Shown: piece after piece, positions 30,972-39,748 of the stretch
How positions within the stretch are numbered: position 1 is the first letter of the stretch
Layout: the number at the start of each line of letters is the position of its first letter
The notes under the pieces: generated by a model
Seen by the model: only the letters and a program-made list of their open reading frames with translations
Databases searched by the model: none
What the model was told of the DNA's origin: nothing
NCBI RefSeq assembly: GCF_900454865.1
Contig: NZ_UGTV01000015.1
Location: 744,001-808,000 of the forward strand
DNA: 64,000 nt
From: Pasteurella canis
GTDB lineage: Bacteria; Pseudomonadota; Gammaproteobacteria; Enterobacterales; Pasteurellaceae
Direction of reading: 5' to 3'
Position numbers and translations under genes: made by a program

Positions 30972-32297
30972 CTAATTTCTCCAACAACCCAATGTCACTC
31001 TGTCATGTCCAACATAATCTTGCACAGTGATAACATCTTGCCATTGGTTTTCTTTAAAAATTGACCGCACTTTTTGTCCTTGTTGCCAACCATGTTCTAA
31101 TAATAAATAACCCGATTTTTTTAAAAAATGAGGTGCTTGCTCAATAATATACCTTAAATCTGCATAACCTTGTTCTTCTGCGATCAGTGCAGATAAAGGC
31201 TCAAAACGTACATCACCTTGTAGTAAATGGGGGTCATTTTCATCAATATAAGGTGGATTGCTTACAATAACATCAAACTTGCAACTTAAATCTAACTCTG
31301 TAAACCACGAACTTTGTAAAAACCTTATATCCAAATTATGCCGTGTTGCATTTTCTTGTGCTAACATCACTGCTTGCGCAATACAATCTACTCCAAAAAT
31401 TTTCACGCTTATACCGCACTTTTGCACAAAAGGCGCTAACTCAAAAGCCAATGCGATTGCTATAGCTCCCGTTCCTGTACCTAAATCCAAAATCGTCAGT
31501 TCATCAGAAAAGTGCGGTGAGTTTAAACGTAATTTAATCACCTCAAGCGCTTTTTCGACTAAGATTTCTGTATCGGGACGAGGGATCAATGTATCTTTTG
31601 ATACTTTTAATGGTAATGACCAAAACTCTTTTTCGCCCAGAATATAGGCTATAGGCTCACCTTGTGCACGACGAACAAGTAATTTTGCTAATTGTATCAG
31701 TTGATCTTGTGTAAGAAGCATTTCTGAAAATGCTATAAGGCTTGCCTTACTACGCCCTGTCACAAAAGACAATAAAACATAGATATCTGATTTAATATTG
31801 ATATAAGGATCAGAACTTAATGCTTCTAATAGTACATTTTCTGCAAAACTTAACCACTCAGAATAACTTTTAGTTTGAATATCAACGACAACAAAATTCT
31901 CACAAATCACTTGGAAATCAGATGTCACTTTTTTATCTTTCACACCCACATGATCTGCTAATATTCTTTCATCTAGAGCTGCAAATTGTGCATTAAAAAA
32001 TTGCTCGTGGTTTTGATACCAATGAGTATAGTCCCCTTCTCCTTCTGCTAAAGCAAAGTCTTCTGGCACCTCTCCAAATGCCCATTGCTCAATTGATGTT
32101 ACCTTAATCATAACAAGAGGAGTATTATTGTGATCTAAAACAATTGATTTATCATTTATTTGAGGCAATAATTCTCCACTCAGAGTATAAAAAAGGCAAC
32201 CAGAGCAAGTTGCTGTTTTATAACCTGCAATAACTAAACAAGCTAAATAATTGGGCATTACAGCAAATGCCCATTTTTTAGTTAGATTATCTTCCAT
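30972..32297 (-). CDS. prmC: ASCH domain fused to release-factor glutamine methyltransferase PrmC
   Basis: 441 residues. Residues about 144-441 are a complete PrmC (HemK): helical N domain from SYSEWLSFAENV, linker EFWSLPLKVSKDTLIPRPDTE, SAM motif DLGTGTG (271-277), catalytic NPPY (347-350) and C-terminal LLEHGWQQG. It N5-methylates the GGQ glutamine of RF1 and RF2. Residues 1-140 form an extra ASCH-like domain (LVIAGYKTATCSG, EGEGDYTHWYQNHEQFF), predicted to bind RNA. No ATG, GTG or TTG lies near the junction and the frame is uninterrupted, so this is a true fusion. Three uptake signals lie inside. Nineteen bases after prfA, its substrate gene. Confidence 0.9.
   Translation of the reverse strand: MEDNLTKKWAFAVMPNYLACLVIAGYKTATCSGCLFYTLSGELLPQINDKSIVLDHNNTPLVMIKVTSIEQWAFGEVPEDFALAEGEGDYTHWYQNHEQFFNAQFAALDERILADHVGVKDKKVTSDFQVICENFVVVDIQTKSYSEWLSFAENVLLEALSSDPYINIKSDIYVLLSFVTGRSKASLIAFSEMLLTQDQLIQLAKLLVRRAQGEPIAYILGEKEFWSLPLKVSKDTLIPRPDTEILVEKALEVIKLRLNSPHFSDELTILDLGTGTGAIAIALAFELAPFVQKCGISVKIFGVDCIAQAVMLAQENATRHNLDIRFLQSSWFTELDLSCKFDVIVSNPPYIDENDPHLLQGDVRFEPLSALIAEEQGYADLRYIIEQAPHFLKKSGYLLLEHGWQQGQKVRSIFKENQWQDVITVQDYVGHDRVTLGCWRN
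31064..31072 (-). repeat. DNA uptake signal sequence in prmC (1)
   Basis: Perfect complement of AAGTGCGGT near the prmC 3' end, first of three in about 450 bases. Confidence 0.8.
31413..31421 (-). repeat. DNA uptake signal sequence in prmC (2)
   Basis: Perfect complement of AAGTGCGGT, second of the prmC cluster. Confidence 0.8.
31510..31518 (+). repeat. DNA uptake signal sequence in prmC (3)
   Basis: Perfect AAGTGCGGT, opposite in orientation to the copy 97 bases away. Confidence 0.8.
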
Positions 32298-32316
32298 CTT
32301 TTATATATCAATCACA

Positions 32317-33399
32317 TCATACTTGCTCAGATAATGCTGCTAGCTGATCAGCTTGATATTCAGTAATAATTGGTTGAATTAGCTCATCAATTTTACCATT
32401 CATAACCTCATCTAAACGATATACAGTTAAATTGATACGATGATCAGTCACTCTCCCTTGTGGGTAGTTATAAGTGCGGATTTTATCTGAACGGTCACCA
32501 GAACCTAATAAATTACGGCGTGTATCCGCTTGAGCTTGTTCCTGGCGCTCTTTTTCAGCTTGTACAATACGTGATGCTAATACCGATAAAGCTTTAGCTT
32601 TATTTTTATGTTGTGAACGTTCATCTTGGCATTCAACGACAATCCCCGTTGGAATATGAGTAATTCGTACAGCTGAGTCTGTTGTATTAACATGCTGCCC
32701 ACCAGCCCCCGATGAACGATAAGTATCAATACGTAAATCAGATGGATTAATTTCAGGTAATTCTGACTCAGGTAACTCTGGCATTACAGCTACTGTACAA
32801 GCAGAAGTATGAATTCGTCCTTGGGATTCTGTTTTTGGTACACGTTGTACGCGATGACCTCCAGATTCAAATTTAAGCTGACCATAAACCCCTTCCCCAC
32901 TGACTTTTACAATAATTTCTTTGTAACCACCTTGCTCACTTTCGTTAGCACTTAATATCTCAACACGCCAACGCTTACTTTCTGCATAACGGCTATACAT
33001 ACGAAATAAGTCACCTGCAAAAATACCTGCCTCATCACCACCAGTACCCGCACGTATTTCTAAGTAACAGTTATATTCATCATTCGGATCTTTAGGTAAT
33101 AAAAGAATTTGTAACTGTTGTTCAACTTGATCTAATTCAGTTTTACATTCTTCAATTTCTTCCTGCGCCATTTCTTTCATACTTGGATCATCAAGCAATA
33201 ATTGTGCATCTTCCATATTGCTATGTAATTGATTCCAACGCGCAAAACATTTCACTACATCTTCTAGCTGTGCATATTCTTTTGAATAAGCGCGAAATTT
33301 ATCTTGATCACTAATAACAGTAGCATCACCTAACAGCGCCTCAAGTTCTTCATGACGCTCTTTTAAACTTTCTAATTTACTGATAATTGTTGGTTTCAT
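32317..33399 (-). CDS. prfA: Peptide chain release factor 1
   Basis: 360-residue translation terminator for UAA and UAG. Seen are the peptidyl-transferase motif GGQ in [21 protein letters not shown], the stop-codon tripeptide position PKT in [16 protein letters not shown], and the [18 protein letters not shown] block. The glutamine of GGQ is the substrate of the PrmC encoded next. First gene of prfA-prmC-sirB1-kdsA. The hemA gene that precedes prfA in E. coli is not here. Confidence 0.96.
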   Translation of the reverse strand: MKPTIISKLESLKERHEELEALLGDATVISDQDKFRAYSKEYAQLEDVVKCFARWNQLHSNMEDAQLLLDDPSMKEMAQEEIEECKTELDQVEQQLQILLLPKDPNDEYNCYLEIRAGTGGDEAGIFAGDLFRMYSRYAESKRWRVEILSANESEQGGYKEIIVKVSGEGVYGQLKFESGGHRVQRVPKTESQGRIHTSACTVAVMPELPESELPEINPSDLRIDTYRSSGAGGQHVNTTDSAVRITHIPTGIVVECQDERSQHKNKAKALSVLASRIVQAEKERQEQAQADTRRNLLGSGDRSDKIRTYNYPQGRVTDHRINLTVYRLDEVMNGKIDELIQPIITEYQADQLAALSEQV

Positions 33400-33507
33400 T
33401 GATTAACCTTATAAATTAACAAAATGAAATAAAAAAATCGGATAATTCTAACATGTATTTAAAAGAAACTATAAAGAATCTTCTTATTAATCATAGATAA
33501 TCACAAA

Positions 33508-33540
33508 ACAAAAAGGCTTTCAGTGATTAACTGAAAGCCC
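33508..33540 (-). terminator. Terminator after the slyB-like lipoprotein gene
   Basis: Perfect stem GGCTTTCAG / CTGAAAGCC with, on the minus strand, a following CTTTTTGTTTTG. It ends the yecM-lipoprotein-lipoprotein unit. Confidence 0.85.
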
Positions 33541-33559
33541 TGTTCTAAAATAGTAGAAA

Positions 33560-34027
33560 TTATCGGATAACAGAGACATTCACTCGTGAGCCACCGACAA
33601 TACGCACTCGTGCACCTGCCATTAAACTTGCATCATACTTTTGCACAACAACAATTTCTTGTCCATTATCTTTTCTAATAACAAGTTCTAGTGCATCCAC
33701 TTGAGTTGCTTTTTCTTCAACTTTACTACCAATAACTGCACCAGCAATTGCACCAACAGTTGTTGCAATCATTTGCCCTGTACCACCACCGATAGTTGAT
33801 CCAGCAATACCACCAAGTGCACCACCACCGATAGTACCGATAATACCTTGATTATCAGCTTGAATTTTTACTGGACGACTAGAAACGATAGTACCATAAC
33901 TAATTGAGCGAGTTTCTTTTGCTTGGTTACCTTCATATACATTACCACTATAAATATCAGTATTTGCACAGCCAACCAAACCTAAACTCATTAAAACGGC
34001 TACTCCGACTACGGTTATTTTCTTCAT
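33560..34027 (-). CDS. slyB: Glycine-zipper outer-membrane lipoprotein (SlyB/Pcp type)
   Basis: 155 residues. A lipoprotein signal with lipobox LGLVGC places lipidation on Cys19. Residues about 62-105 are a two-helix glycine zipper (GTIGGGALGGIAGSTIGGGTGQ and GAIAGAVIGSKVEEKAT), followed by a beta-rich domain (ELVIRKDNGQEIVVVQKYDASLMAGARVRIVGG). This is the SlyB/Pcp 15-kDa outer-membrane lipoprotein architecture, linked to envelope stability. Its C-terminal domain is repeated in diverged form in the next gene upstream. No USS is inside. Confidence 0.9.
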   Translation of the reverse strand: MKKITVVGVAVLMSLGLVGCANTDIYSGNVYEGNQAKETRSISYGTIVSSRPVKIQADNQGIIGTIGGGALGGIAGSTIGGGTGQMIATTVGAIAGAVIGSKVEEKATQVDALELVIRKDNGQEIVVVQKYDASLMAGARVRIVGGSRVNVSVIR

Positions 34028-34059
34028 AAAGCTCCTACCTTATTAAACTAATAACAAAA

Positions 34060-34371
34060 TTATAAAGGTGATCTTGGATTATAAGTAGAAATATTCTTTA
34101 AACCTTCATTATTATCAAGAACACGAACACAAGCACCAACCACAAGAGTTGAATCATATTTGTGAGAAAGTTGTAATGTTTCTACCGGACCTTCTTTATT
34201 CTCACAATCATTTTTACGTACAGTTAATAGTAAATTTTCACCATTGTATTCACTAAAAAGAATTTCAGCACGATAGCCATTACCGTAATAGTGGTCATTA
34301 TGATTTTTTGTACAAGCGACCAATCCTAAACTTAATACTGCTGCTAATGCTAAAACCGTTGTTTTTTTCAT
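34060..34371 (-). CDS. Small lipoprotein, glycine-zipper-less relative of the SlyB-like protein
   Basis: 103 residues. Signal peptide with lipobox LGLVAC (lipid on Cys20). The C-terminal half (LLLTVRKNDCENK, then LQLSHKYDSTLVVGACVRVLDN) aligns with the C domain of the adjacent SlyB-like protein (VIRKDNGQEI, VVQKYDASLMAGARVRIVGG), while the glycine-zipper part is absent. It looks like a tandem duplicate that has lost the membrane-zipper segment. It lies between yecM (5 bases) and the slyB-like gene (32 bases), probably one transcript. No function can be named. Confidence 0.75.
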   Translation of the reverse strand: MKKTTVLALAAVLSLGLVACTKNHNDHYYGNGYRAEILFSEYNGENLLLTVRKNDCENKEGPVETLQLSHKYDSTLVVGACVRVLDNNEGLKNISTYNPRSPL

Positions 34372-34376
34372 CTTTA

Positions 34377-34964
34377 CTAAACCTCAATAACTTTTTTTAT
34401 ATTATAAGGATGAACCTTAATACAAGCATGGTTTTGAGCCTTATCCATCAAACTGACTGCAACTGATGGATTAGGTAGTTGCTCTCCTTCTACTTTAGGT
34501 TCGCTTACTTTGACTTTTAAATTATCCAATTTGTTCCATAAAAATAAACGAGAAATACGTTCTACCCAAGATTCTGTCGTTTCATTTTGCAAAAAGGGAA
34601 TCACAATTTCAATATGTTCCCAACCTTCAATAGGATAAATTTTATTTTTAGGAAATGGTAATTCGATAATATCAATAAACTGCCCAGCAAAATGCAAAGG
34701 GTACTTTAATTTAATTAAATAAATAATACGTCCATTGACGGCATTATTGCTCAAAACTGTACCATACTTTAATAATTGTGTCAGCCAATATTTCGCCTTG
34801 TCCTCTGTATTCACACGTAGTGCAATATGGTCAATTTCATATTCATTTAAATCTAAATTAATTATCTGAGCTAAAGTTTGAATTTTTTTTTCAAAAGAAG
34901 AAAAGCTCTCTACTAAATCAGCGACTTCGATGCAAAAGGGATGTGACTGGTTAAATATTGTCAT
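34377..34964 (-). CDS. yecM: YecM-family VOC-fold protein
   Basis: 195 residues from ATG 34964. YecM belongs to the vicinal-oxygen-chelate fold; family marks are YEIDHIALRVNTEDKAKYW, NGRIIYLIKL, IDIIELPFPKNKIYPIEGWEHIEIVIPF and the ending CIKVHPYNIKKV. A longer frame starts at 35045 but would leave only 7 bases to the divergent argS start and extends beyond the homologous region, so the inner ATG is chosen. The yecM/argS neighbourhood is shared with E. coli. No biochemical function is established. Confidence 0.87.
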   Translation of the reverse strand: MTIFNQSHPFCIEVADLVESFSSFEKKIQTLAQIINLDLNEYEIDHIALRVNTEDKAKYWLTQLLKYGTVLSNNAVNGRIIYLIKLKYPLHFAGQFIDIIELPFPKNKIYPIEGWEHIEIVIPFLQNETTESWVERISRLFLWNKLDNLKVKVSEPKVEGEQLPNPSVAVSLMDKAQNHACIKVHPYNIKKVIEV

Positions 34965-35052
34965 TTTTTCTATTGGTCTCTTTTCTGAATGTATAAAGAG
35001 CGGTATCATAGCCGAATATTTTATTAATTCATAATCTAGGTACAAAAATACA

Positions 35053-36786
35053 GTGAATATTCAATCTATTTTATCTAACAAAATTAAACAAGCAATGATG
35101 CTAGCTGGTGCAGATACACAATGTGATGCGCTTGTTCGTCAATCAAATAAAGTACAATTCGGTGACTATCAAGCTAACGGTATTATGGCCTCAGCGAAAA
35201 AACAAGGAGAAAACCCTCGTGATTTTGCACAAAAAGTTATTGAAAAACTTGATTTAACGAATATTGCTGAAAAAGTAGAGATTGCTGGTCCCGGCTTCAT
35301 TAATATTTTCTTAGATAAAAATTGGTTAGCTAATAATATAGAACATGCATTAAATGATGAAAAATTAGGTATTAAATCTGAAGAAATTCAAACTGTTGTT
35401 GCTGATTACTCCTCCCCTAATGTTGCAAAAGAAATGCATGTTGGACATTTACGCTCAACAATTATTGGTGACGCTGTCGTACGTACACTTGAGTTCTTGG
35501 GTAATAACGTTATCCGAGCTAATCATGTTGGTGATTGGGGAACACAATTTGGTATGTTAATTGCTTACCTTGAAAAAATGGAAAATGAAAATGCAACAGC
35601 GATGGAGTTAAGTGATTTAGAAGCATTCTATCGTGCAGCAAAAGAACATTATGATAACGATCTAATCTTTGCTGAAAAAGCACGTCGCTATGTCGTTAAA
35701 TTACAAAGTGGTGATGAGTATTGTAACAAAATGTGGAAGAAGCTTGTCGATATCACGATGAAGCAGAATCAACATAACTATGATCGTTTAAATGTCACAC
35801 TAACTGAAAAAGATGTTATGGGCGAAAGTTTATATAATCCAATGTTACCAAATATTGTGGCCGATCTAAAAAAGCAAGGTCTAGCTGTTGAAGATGAGGG
35901 GGCTTTAGTTGTATATCTTGATGAGTTCAAGAATAAAGATGGTGAGCCTATGGGAGTTATCGTTCAGAAGAAAGATGGTGGCTTTTTGTATACGACAACG
36001 GATATTGCAGCTGCGAAATACCGTTATGAAACACTAAAAGCAGATCGTGCTTTAGTATTCTCTGATACTCGTCAGAGTCAACATATGCAACAAGCTTGGT
36101 TAATTACACGCAAAGCAGGTTACGTGCCAGATAATTTCCAGCTTGAACATAAAAACTTCGGTATGATGCTCGGTAAAGATGGTAAACCATTTAAAACACG
36201 TACAGGTGGTACTGTAAAATTAGCTGATTTATTAGATGAAGCTGTAGAGCGTGCAAGTCAATTAATTAATGAAAAAAACAATACACTCTCTGAAGAGGAA
36301 AAAGCAGCAGTGATTGAAGCTGTCGCAATTGGCTCAGTAAAATATGCAGATTTATCTAAAAATAGAACAACTGATTATGTATTTGATTGGGACAATATGC
36401 TGAGTTTTGAAGGGAATACTGCACCATACATGCAATACGCCTATACTCGTATTCGTTCTATTTTCAATCGTAGTAATTTAACTGAACAAGATCTTAAAGA
36501 GGTCAAAGTAATCCTTAATGATGAGAAAGAACGTATATTGGCAGTTAAACTATTACAATTTGAAGAAGCTATTCAAACTGTTGCTAAAGAGGGCACACCG
36601 CATATTCTATGTCTTTATCTATATGAATTAGCGGGTCTTTTCTCATCGTTTTATGAACACTGCCCTATTTTAAATAATGAAAACGAACAAATAAAATTAA
36701 GTCGTTTGAAATTAGCATTATTGACAGCAAAAACGTTGAAGCAAGGACTCGATTTATTAGGTATTAAAACTGTTGAGAAAATGTAA
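35053..36786 (+). CDS. argS: Arginyl-tRNA synthetase
   Basis: 577-residue class I synthetase charging tRNA-Arg. The N-terminal tRNA-binding domain shows [13 protein letters not shown]; the HIGH motif is [12 protein letters not shown] (about 133) and the KMSKS equivalent is GKPFKTR. The anticodon-binding domain ends the protein. The start is GTG at 35053 ([15 protein letters not shown], as in E. coli ArgS); no ATG is suitably placed. Followed by a strong terminator. Confidence 0.96.
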   Translation: MNIQSILSNKIKQAMMLAGADTQCDALVRQSNKVQFGDYQANGIMASAKKQGENPRDFAQKVIEKLDLTNIAEKVEIAGPGFINIFLDKNWLANNIEHALNDEKLGIKSEEIQTVVADYSSPNVAKEMHVGHLRSTIIGDAVVRTLEFLGNNVIRANHVGDWGTQFGMLIAYLEKMENENATAMELSDLEAFYRAAKEHYDNDLIFAEKARRYVVKLQSGDEYCNKMWKKLVDITMKQNQHNYDRLNVTLTEKDVMGESLYNPMLPNIVADLKKQGLAVEDEGALVVYLDEFKNKDGEPMGVIVQKKDGGFLYTTTDIAAAKYRYETLKADRALVFSDTRQSQHMQQAWLITRKAGYVPDNFQLEHKNFGMMLGKDGKPFKTRTGGTVKLADLLDEAVERASQLINEKNNTLSEEEKAAVIEAVAIGSVKYADLSKNRTTDYVFDWDNMLSFEGNTAPYMQYAYTRIRSIFNRSNLTEQDLKEVKVILNDEKERILAVKLLQFEEAIQTVAKEGTPHILCLYLYELAGLFSSFYEHCPILNNENEQIKLSRLKLALLTAKTLKQGLDLLGIKTVEKM

Positions 36787-36805
36787 TAAATAAGTAGTTG
36801 TATTC

Positions 36806-36833
36806 AAAAAGCTGATATCTTTATCAGCTTTTT
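36806..36833 (+). terminator. argS terminator
   Basis: Perfect stem AAAAAGCTGATA / TATCAGCTTTTT with a short loop, 19 bases after the argS stop. Confidence 0.9.
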
Positions 36834-36851
36834 GCTTATTCAGAGAATAAA

Positions 36852-36876
36852 AAAAGTGCCTTATTTTAAGGCACTA
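36852..36876 (-). terminator. Orphan terminator of the candidate sRNA
   Basis: Stem AGTGCCTT / AAGGCACT with an AAAA-type loop and T7 on the minus strand. No protein gene ends here; mdh has its own terminator 160 bases upstream. Confidence 0.85.
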
Positions 36877-36944
36877 CTCGGAAAGCAAAATATGTCGGCT
36901 ATTTGTATAGCACTTGTTTTTAGTTGTGTTCAGAATACGAAAAT
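36852..36944 (-). ncRNA. Candidate CRP-activated small RNA between argS and mdh
   Basis: Not recognised as a known sRNA. On the minus strand a CRP site (centre 36985.5) is followed by a -10-like TAAATA (36951-36956), placing the start near 36944, exactly 41.5 bases from the CRP centre as in class II CRP promoters. The transcript of about 93 bases has no ATG ORF and ends in a strong terminator, stem AGTGCCTT / AAGGCACT plus T7. The upstream mdh terminator isolates it, so this terminator would otherwise serve no gene. Together these make an independent non-coding transcript likely. Confidence 0.6.
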
Positions 36945-36977
36945 AAACCTTATTTAGCAAATGGTTATTTTTAATAA

Positions 36978-36993
36978 TGTGAACTAACTCACG
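36978..36993. promoter_or_regulatory. CRP-binding site
   Basis: TGTGAACTAACTCACG matches TGTGA-N6-TCACA at nine of ten core positions. Position relative to the -10 at 36951 fits activation of the minus-strand sRNA candidate. Confidence 0.65.
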
Positions 36994-37037
36994 ATTTTTA
37001 TTTAAATTTTGATTTTTATCACTGCTATACAAAAAGA

Positions 37038-37066
37038 AAGAGCATCAAATTATTGATGCTCTTAAA
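37038..37066 (-). terminator. mdh terminator
   Basis: Stem GAGCATCAA / TTGATGCTC, with CTTTCTTTTTG following on the minus strand, 24 bases after the mdh stop. Confidence 0.85.
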
Positions 37067-37089
37067 AGCGATAAATTAATTAAAACCGC

Positions 37090-38025
37090 TTATTGATTAA
37101 CAAATTTTTCACCTAACTCAATATCTGCACGTAATGTTTCTAACATTGCATCAAGAGCTTGCTGTTCAAACGTGCTTAATGGACCAATTGGAAGAATTTC
37201 TTCAACACCTTCTTTACCTAAACGTACTGGTTGAGCAAAGAAACGAGCATATTTTCCACAACCTTCAACATAGGTACATTCAACAACATTCTCACCTTGC
37301 AAACCTTTCACTAAAGAAAGTGCAAAACGCGCAGCCGCTTGTGCCATTGATAAAGTTGCTGAACCACCGCCTGCTTTTGCTTCAACAACCTCAGTACCTG
37401 CATTTTGAATACGTTTTGTGAGTGGTACAATTTCCTCTTCTTTCCATTCTACATATGGAACCTGAGATAATAATGGCAGAATTGTCACACCAGAATGTCC
37501 ACCAATCACAGGGACAGTTGTACGAATTGGCTCTAAGTTTTTCAATTCAGAAACGAACGTTTCAGAACGAATAATATCTAATGTGGTTACGCCAAACAAT
37601 TTGCGTTTATCGTAAACTCCTGCTTTCTTTAACACTTCTGCTGCAATAGCAACAGTAGTATTCACTGGGTTAGTAATAATACCAACACACGCCTTTGGGC
37701 AAACTGATGCAACTTTTTCAATCAAGTTGCGTACAATTCCCGCATTGATGTTAAATAAATCTGAACGGTCCATACCTGGTTTACGTGCAACACCTGCAGA
37801 AATTAACACAATGTCTGCATTTTGTAATGCTGGTGTTGGATCTTCTCCCCCAAATCCTTGCACCTTAACAGCTGTTGGAATGTGACTCACATCCGCAGCA
37901 ACACCAGGCGTCACTGGCGCAATATCATACAATGATAGCTCTGAACCTGCTGGTAATTGTAGTTTTAATAACAATGCTAACGCTTGACCAATACCGCCTG
38001 CGGCACCTAGAACTGCAACTTTCAT
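37090..38025 (-). CDS. mdh: Malate dehydrogenase
   Basis: 311-residue NAD-dependent enzyme interconverting malate and oxaloacetate. NAD motif GAAGGIGQA at the N terminus; substrate arginines in [20 protein letters not shown]; catalytic His in [15 protein letters not shown]. Length equals E. coli Mdh (312). Divergent from argR, as in E. coli and H. influenzae. Monocistronic with its own terminator. ATG preceded by AGGAGT. Confidence 0.97.
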   Translation of the reverse strand: MKVAVLGAAGGIGQALALLLKLQLPAGSELSLYDIAPVTPGVAADVSHIPTAVKVQGFGGEDPTPALQNADIVLISAGVARKPGMDRSDLFNINAGIVRNLIEKVASVCPKACVGIITNPVNTTVAIAAEVLKKAGVYDKRKLFGVTTLDIIRSETFVSELKNLEPIRTTVPVIGGHSGVTILPLLSQVPYVEWKEEEIVPLTKRIQNAGTEVVEAKAGGGSATLSMAQAAARFALSLVKGLQGENVVECTYVEGCGKYARFFAQPVRLGKEGVEEILPIGPLSTFEQQALDAMLETLRADIELGEKFVNQ

Positions 38026-38141
38026 TTGCTACTCCTTATGGGTTAATAAATTAAACTTGTAAGATTTTAGAATGAACCCAATACAAATTCAAATAGATAA
38101 ATTCAATAGTGCGATCTAATTCAAACTTTCAATAAAAACTA

Positions 38142-38150
38142 ACCGCACTT
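38142..38150 (-). repeat. DNA uptake signal sequence in the mdh-argR gap
   Basis: Perfect complement of AAGTGCGGT. Nearby, ATTCAA repeats at about 38086-38124 resemble ArgR half sites but do not form a clear palindromic ARG box. Confidence 0.75.
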
Positions 38151-38241
38151 TATTAAAAAAAATTATTTTATGAAATGTATTTGCATGTTTATGCAAACTT
38201 ATGCAAGATCTATACATCACATGTAAGTTAGGGGCAAAATC

Positions 38242-38709
38242 ATGAGTATTGAAAAACAAGATAACTTATTAAATGCTTTTAAAGAGTTGTTAGCACAAGA
38301 ACGTTTCGGTTCACAAAGTGAAATTGTACAAGCATTACAAGATTTAGGTTTTACACATATTAATCAATCTAAAGTATCTAGAATGTTGACTAAATTTGGT
38401 GCAGTTCGTACACGAAATACAAGAATGGAGATGGTATACTGTTTACCAAATGAACTCAGTGTACCTAATACGAAAAGCCCACTTAAAAATCTGGTATTAG
38501 ATATCGATCACAACCATTCTGTCATCGTCATCAAAACAACTCCTGGTGCAGCACAACTTATCGCTCGTTTATTAGATTCAATTGGTAAAGCAGATGGTAT
38601 TCTGGGTACTATTGCTGGTGATGACACGATTTTCGTCACACCAACATTAGATTCGAATATTCAAGATCTGATTAAAAGTATTAGAGAATTATTTGAGGCC
38701 TCTATTTGA
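38242..38709 (+). CDS. argR: Arginine repressor
   Basis: 155-residue hexameric regulator. Winged-helix DNA-binding N domain ([41 protein letters not shown], about 13-53, containing the SQSKVSR-like recognition helix) and C-terminal arginine-binding oligomerisation domain with the [15 protein letters not shown] and [11 protein letters not shown] motifs. Controls arginine genes with L-arginine as corepressor. ATG follows an AGGGG ribosome site. yfcH begins 18 bases after it. Confidence 0.95.
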   Translation: MSIEKQDNLLNAFKELLAQERFGSQSEIVQALQDLGFTHINQSKVSRMLTKFGAVRTRNTRMEMVYCLPNELSVPNTKSPLKNLVLDIDHNHSVIVIKTTPGAAQLIARLLDSIGKADGILGTIAGDDTIFVTPTLDSNIQDLIKSIRELFEASI

Positions 38710-38727
38710 GCATAATGAGGAAAAAAT

Positions 38728-39624
38728 ATGCAGATTTTAATTACTGGTGCAACAGGATTAATTGGCTCGACATTAATTACTCATTTATTAGAGTTAGGTT
38801 ATCAAATCACTGCTTTGGTCCGTTCACCAGATAAAGCTCGTATTCAATTGCCACCTAACGTGCAACTTATTTCATCATTAACCCAATATAACGATTTAAA
38901 TCAATTTGATGCAGTCATTAATCTTGCTGGGGAGCCTATTTTTACACACCGTTGGACAACTGAACAAAAGCAACGATTAATAGAAAGTCGAGTACAATTA
39001 ACGAAACAGTTAACTAGTTTAATTAATCATAGCACTACACCACCCCACACTTTTATTTCAGGCTCTGCGACAGGCTATTATGGTGATAAAAAAGAATATA
39101 TCATTACGGAACAATCAGAGCCCTCTGCACAGTTCACTGGGCAACTTTGCCAAAAATGGGAGGCTGAGGCATTAAAAGCGAAAACACGTGTATGCCTATT
39201 ACGCACTGGTATCGTGCTTGCAAAAACAGGCGGCGCTTTGGCTAAAATGTTACCTATTTATCGTTTGGGATTAGGTGGTCGATTAGGAAATGGTGAACAA
39301 TATTGGAGCTGGATCACATTAAAAGACATGATTGCAGCTATTGTTTTTTTACTGAATAATGTAGCATGTAGTGGTGCTTTTAATTTAGTCACACCTCATC
39401 CAGTACGTAATAAGGATTTTAATAGTATGTTAGGTCAGCTACTGAAACGCCCTTATTTCCTAGCAGTACCAATATTTATACTCAATTTATTTCTCGGTGA
39501 ACGGGTACAATTATTACTTGATAGCCAAAAAATTATTCCAGAGAAACTACAAGCAGAGGGATTTCATTTCCAGTATCCTGAGCTGAAAGCTGCTCTGCAA
39601 GATATATTAAAACAAAAAAGCTGA
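38728..39624 (+). CDS. yfcH: YfcH-family NAD(P)-dependent epimerase-like protein (TIGR01777)
   Basis: 298-residue extended-SDR protein. Nucleotide-binding GATGLIGSTLI at the N terminus, then NLAGEPIFTHRWTTEQKQRL, SGSATGYYGD (active-site Tyr region), LLRTGIVLAKTGGALAKMLPIYRLGLGGRLGNGEQYWSWI and NLVTPHPVRNKDF, which define the YfcH/TIGR01777 family. The substrate is unknown. Probably co-transcribed with argR. Same neighbourhood in H. influenzae. Confidence 0.9.
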   Translation: MQILITGATGLIGSTLITHLLELGYQITALVRSPDKARIQLPPNVQLISSLTQYNDLNQFDAVINLAGEPIFTHRWTTEQKQRLIESRVQLTKQLTSLINHSTTPPHTFISGSATGYYGDKKEYIITEQSEPSAQFTGQLCQKWEAEALKAKTRVCLLRTGIVLAKTGGALAKMLPIYRLGLGGRLGNGEQYWSWITLKDMIAAIVFLLNNVACSGAFNLVTPHPVRNKDFNSMLGQLLKRPYFLAVPIFILNLFLGERVQLLLDSQKIIPEKLQAEGFHFQYPELKAALQDILKQKS

Positions 39625-39647
39625 GATGATTTAACATTCTCAGCTTT
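39617..39647 (-). terminator. Terminator of the YnhF-like micropeptide gene
   Basis: Perfect stem AAAGCTGAGA / TCTCAGCTTT. The T-rich tail (TTTTTTGTTTT) is only on the minus strand, so it is best read as ending the leftward small ORF; it overlaps the yfcH stop codon. Confidence 0.75.
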
Positions 39648-39667
39648 GGAAGTTAATATTATATTCT

Positions 39668-39748
39668 TTAAAAGATTGATGCAGCGAGTACAACTATCAT
39701 GCCTAAGGAAAAAGTAACTGTCATCATTGCATAACCAAAATCACCCAT
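39668..39748 (-). CDS. ynhF: YnhF-like small membrane protein, 26 residues
   Basis: Open frame of 26 codons. It begins MGDFGYAMMTV and continues into a hydrophobic helix containing FSLGMIVVLAAS, a single predicted membrane segment. The ATG is preceded by GAGAGG at good spacing, and a minus-strand terminator lies 21 bases after the stop. E. coli YnhF (29 residues, in the purR neighbourhood) has the same layout: short polar start with Asp and aromatic residue, then a T/I/V-rich helix with an L-G-x-I-V core. Divergent from purR here. Role unknown. Confidence 0.75.
   Translation of the reverse strand: MGDFGYAMMTVTFSLGMIVVLAASIF

Noticed and set aside
32850-32870. RF1 tripeptide reads P-K-T instead of the E. 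coli P-A-T
   Set aside because: The family pattern is P-x-T, and this variant is normal in Pasteurellaceae.
38080-38125. Repeated ATTCAA elements as an ARG box for argR autoregulation
   Set aside because: The TGAAT half needed for a palindromic box is missing; could still be a weak site.
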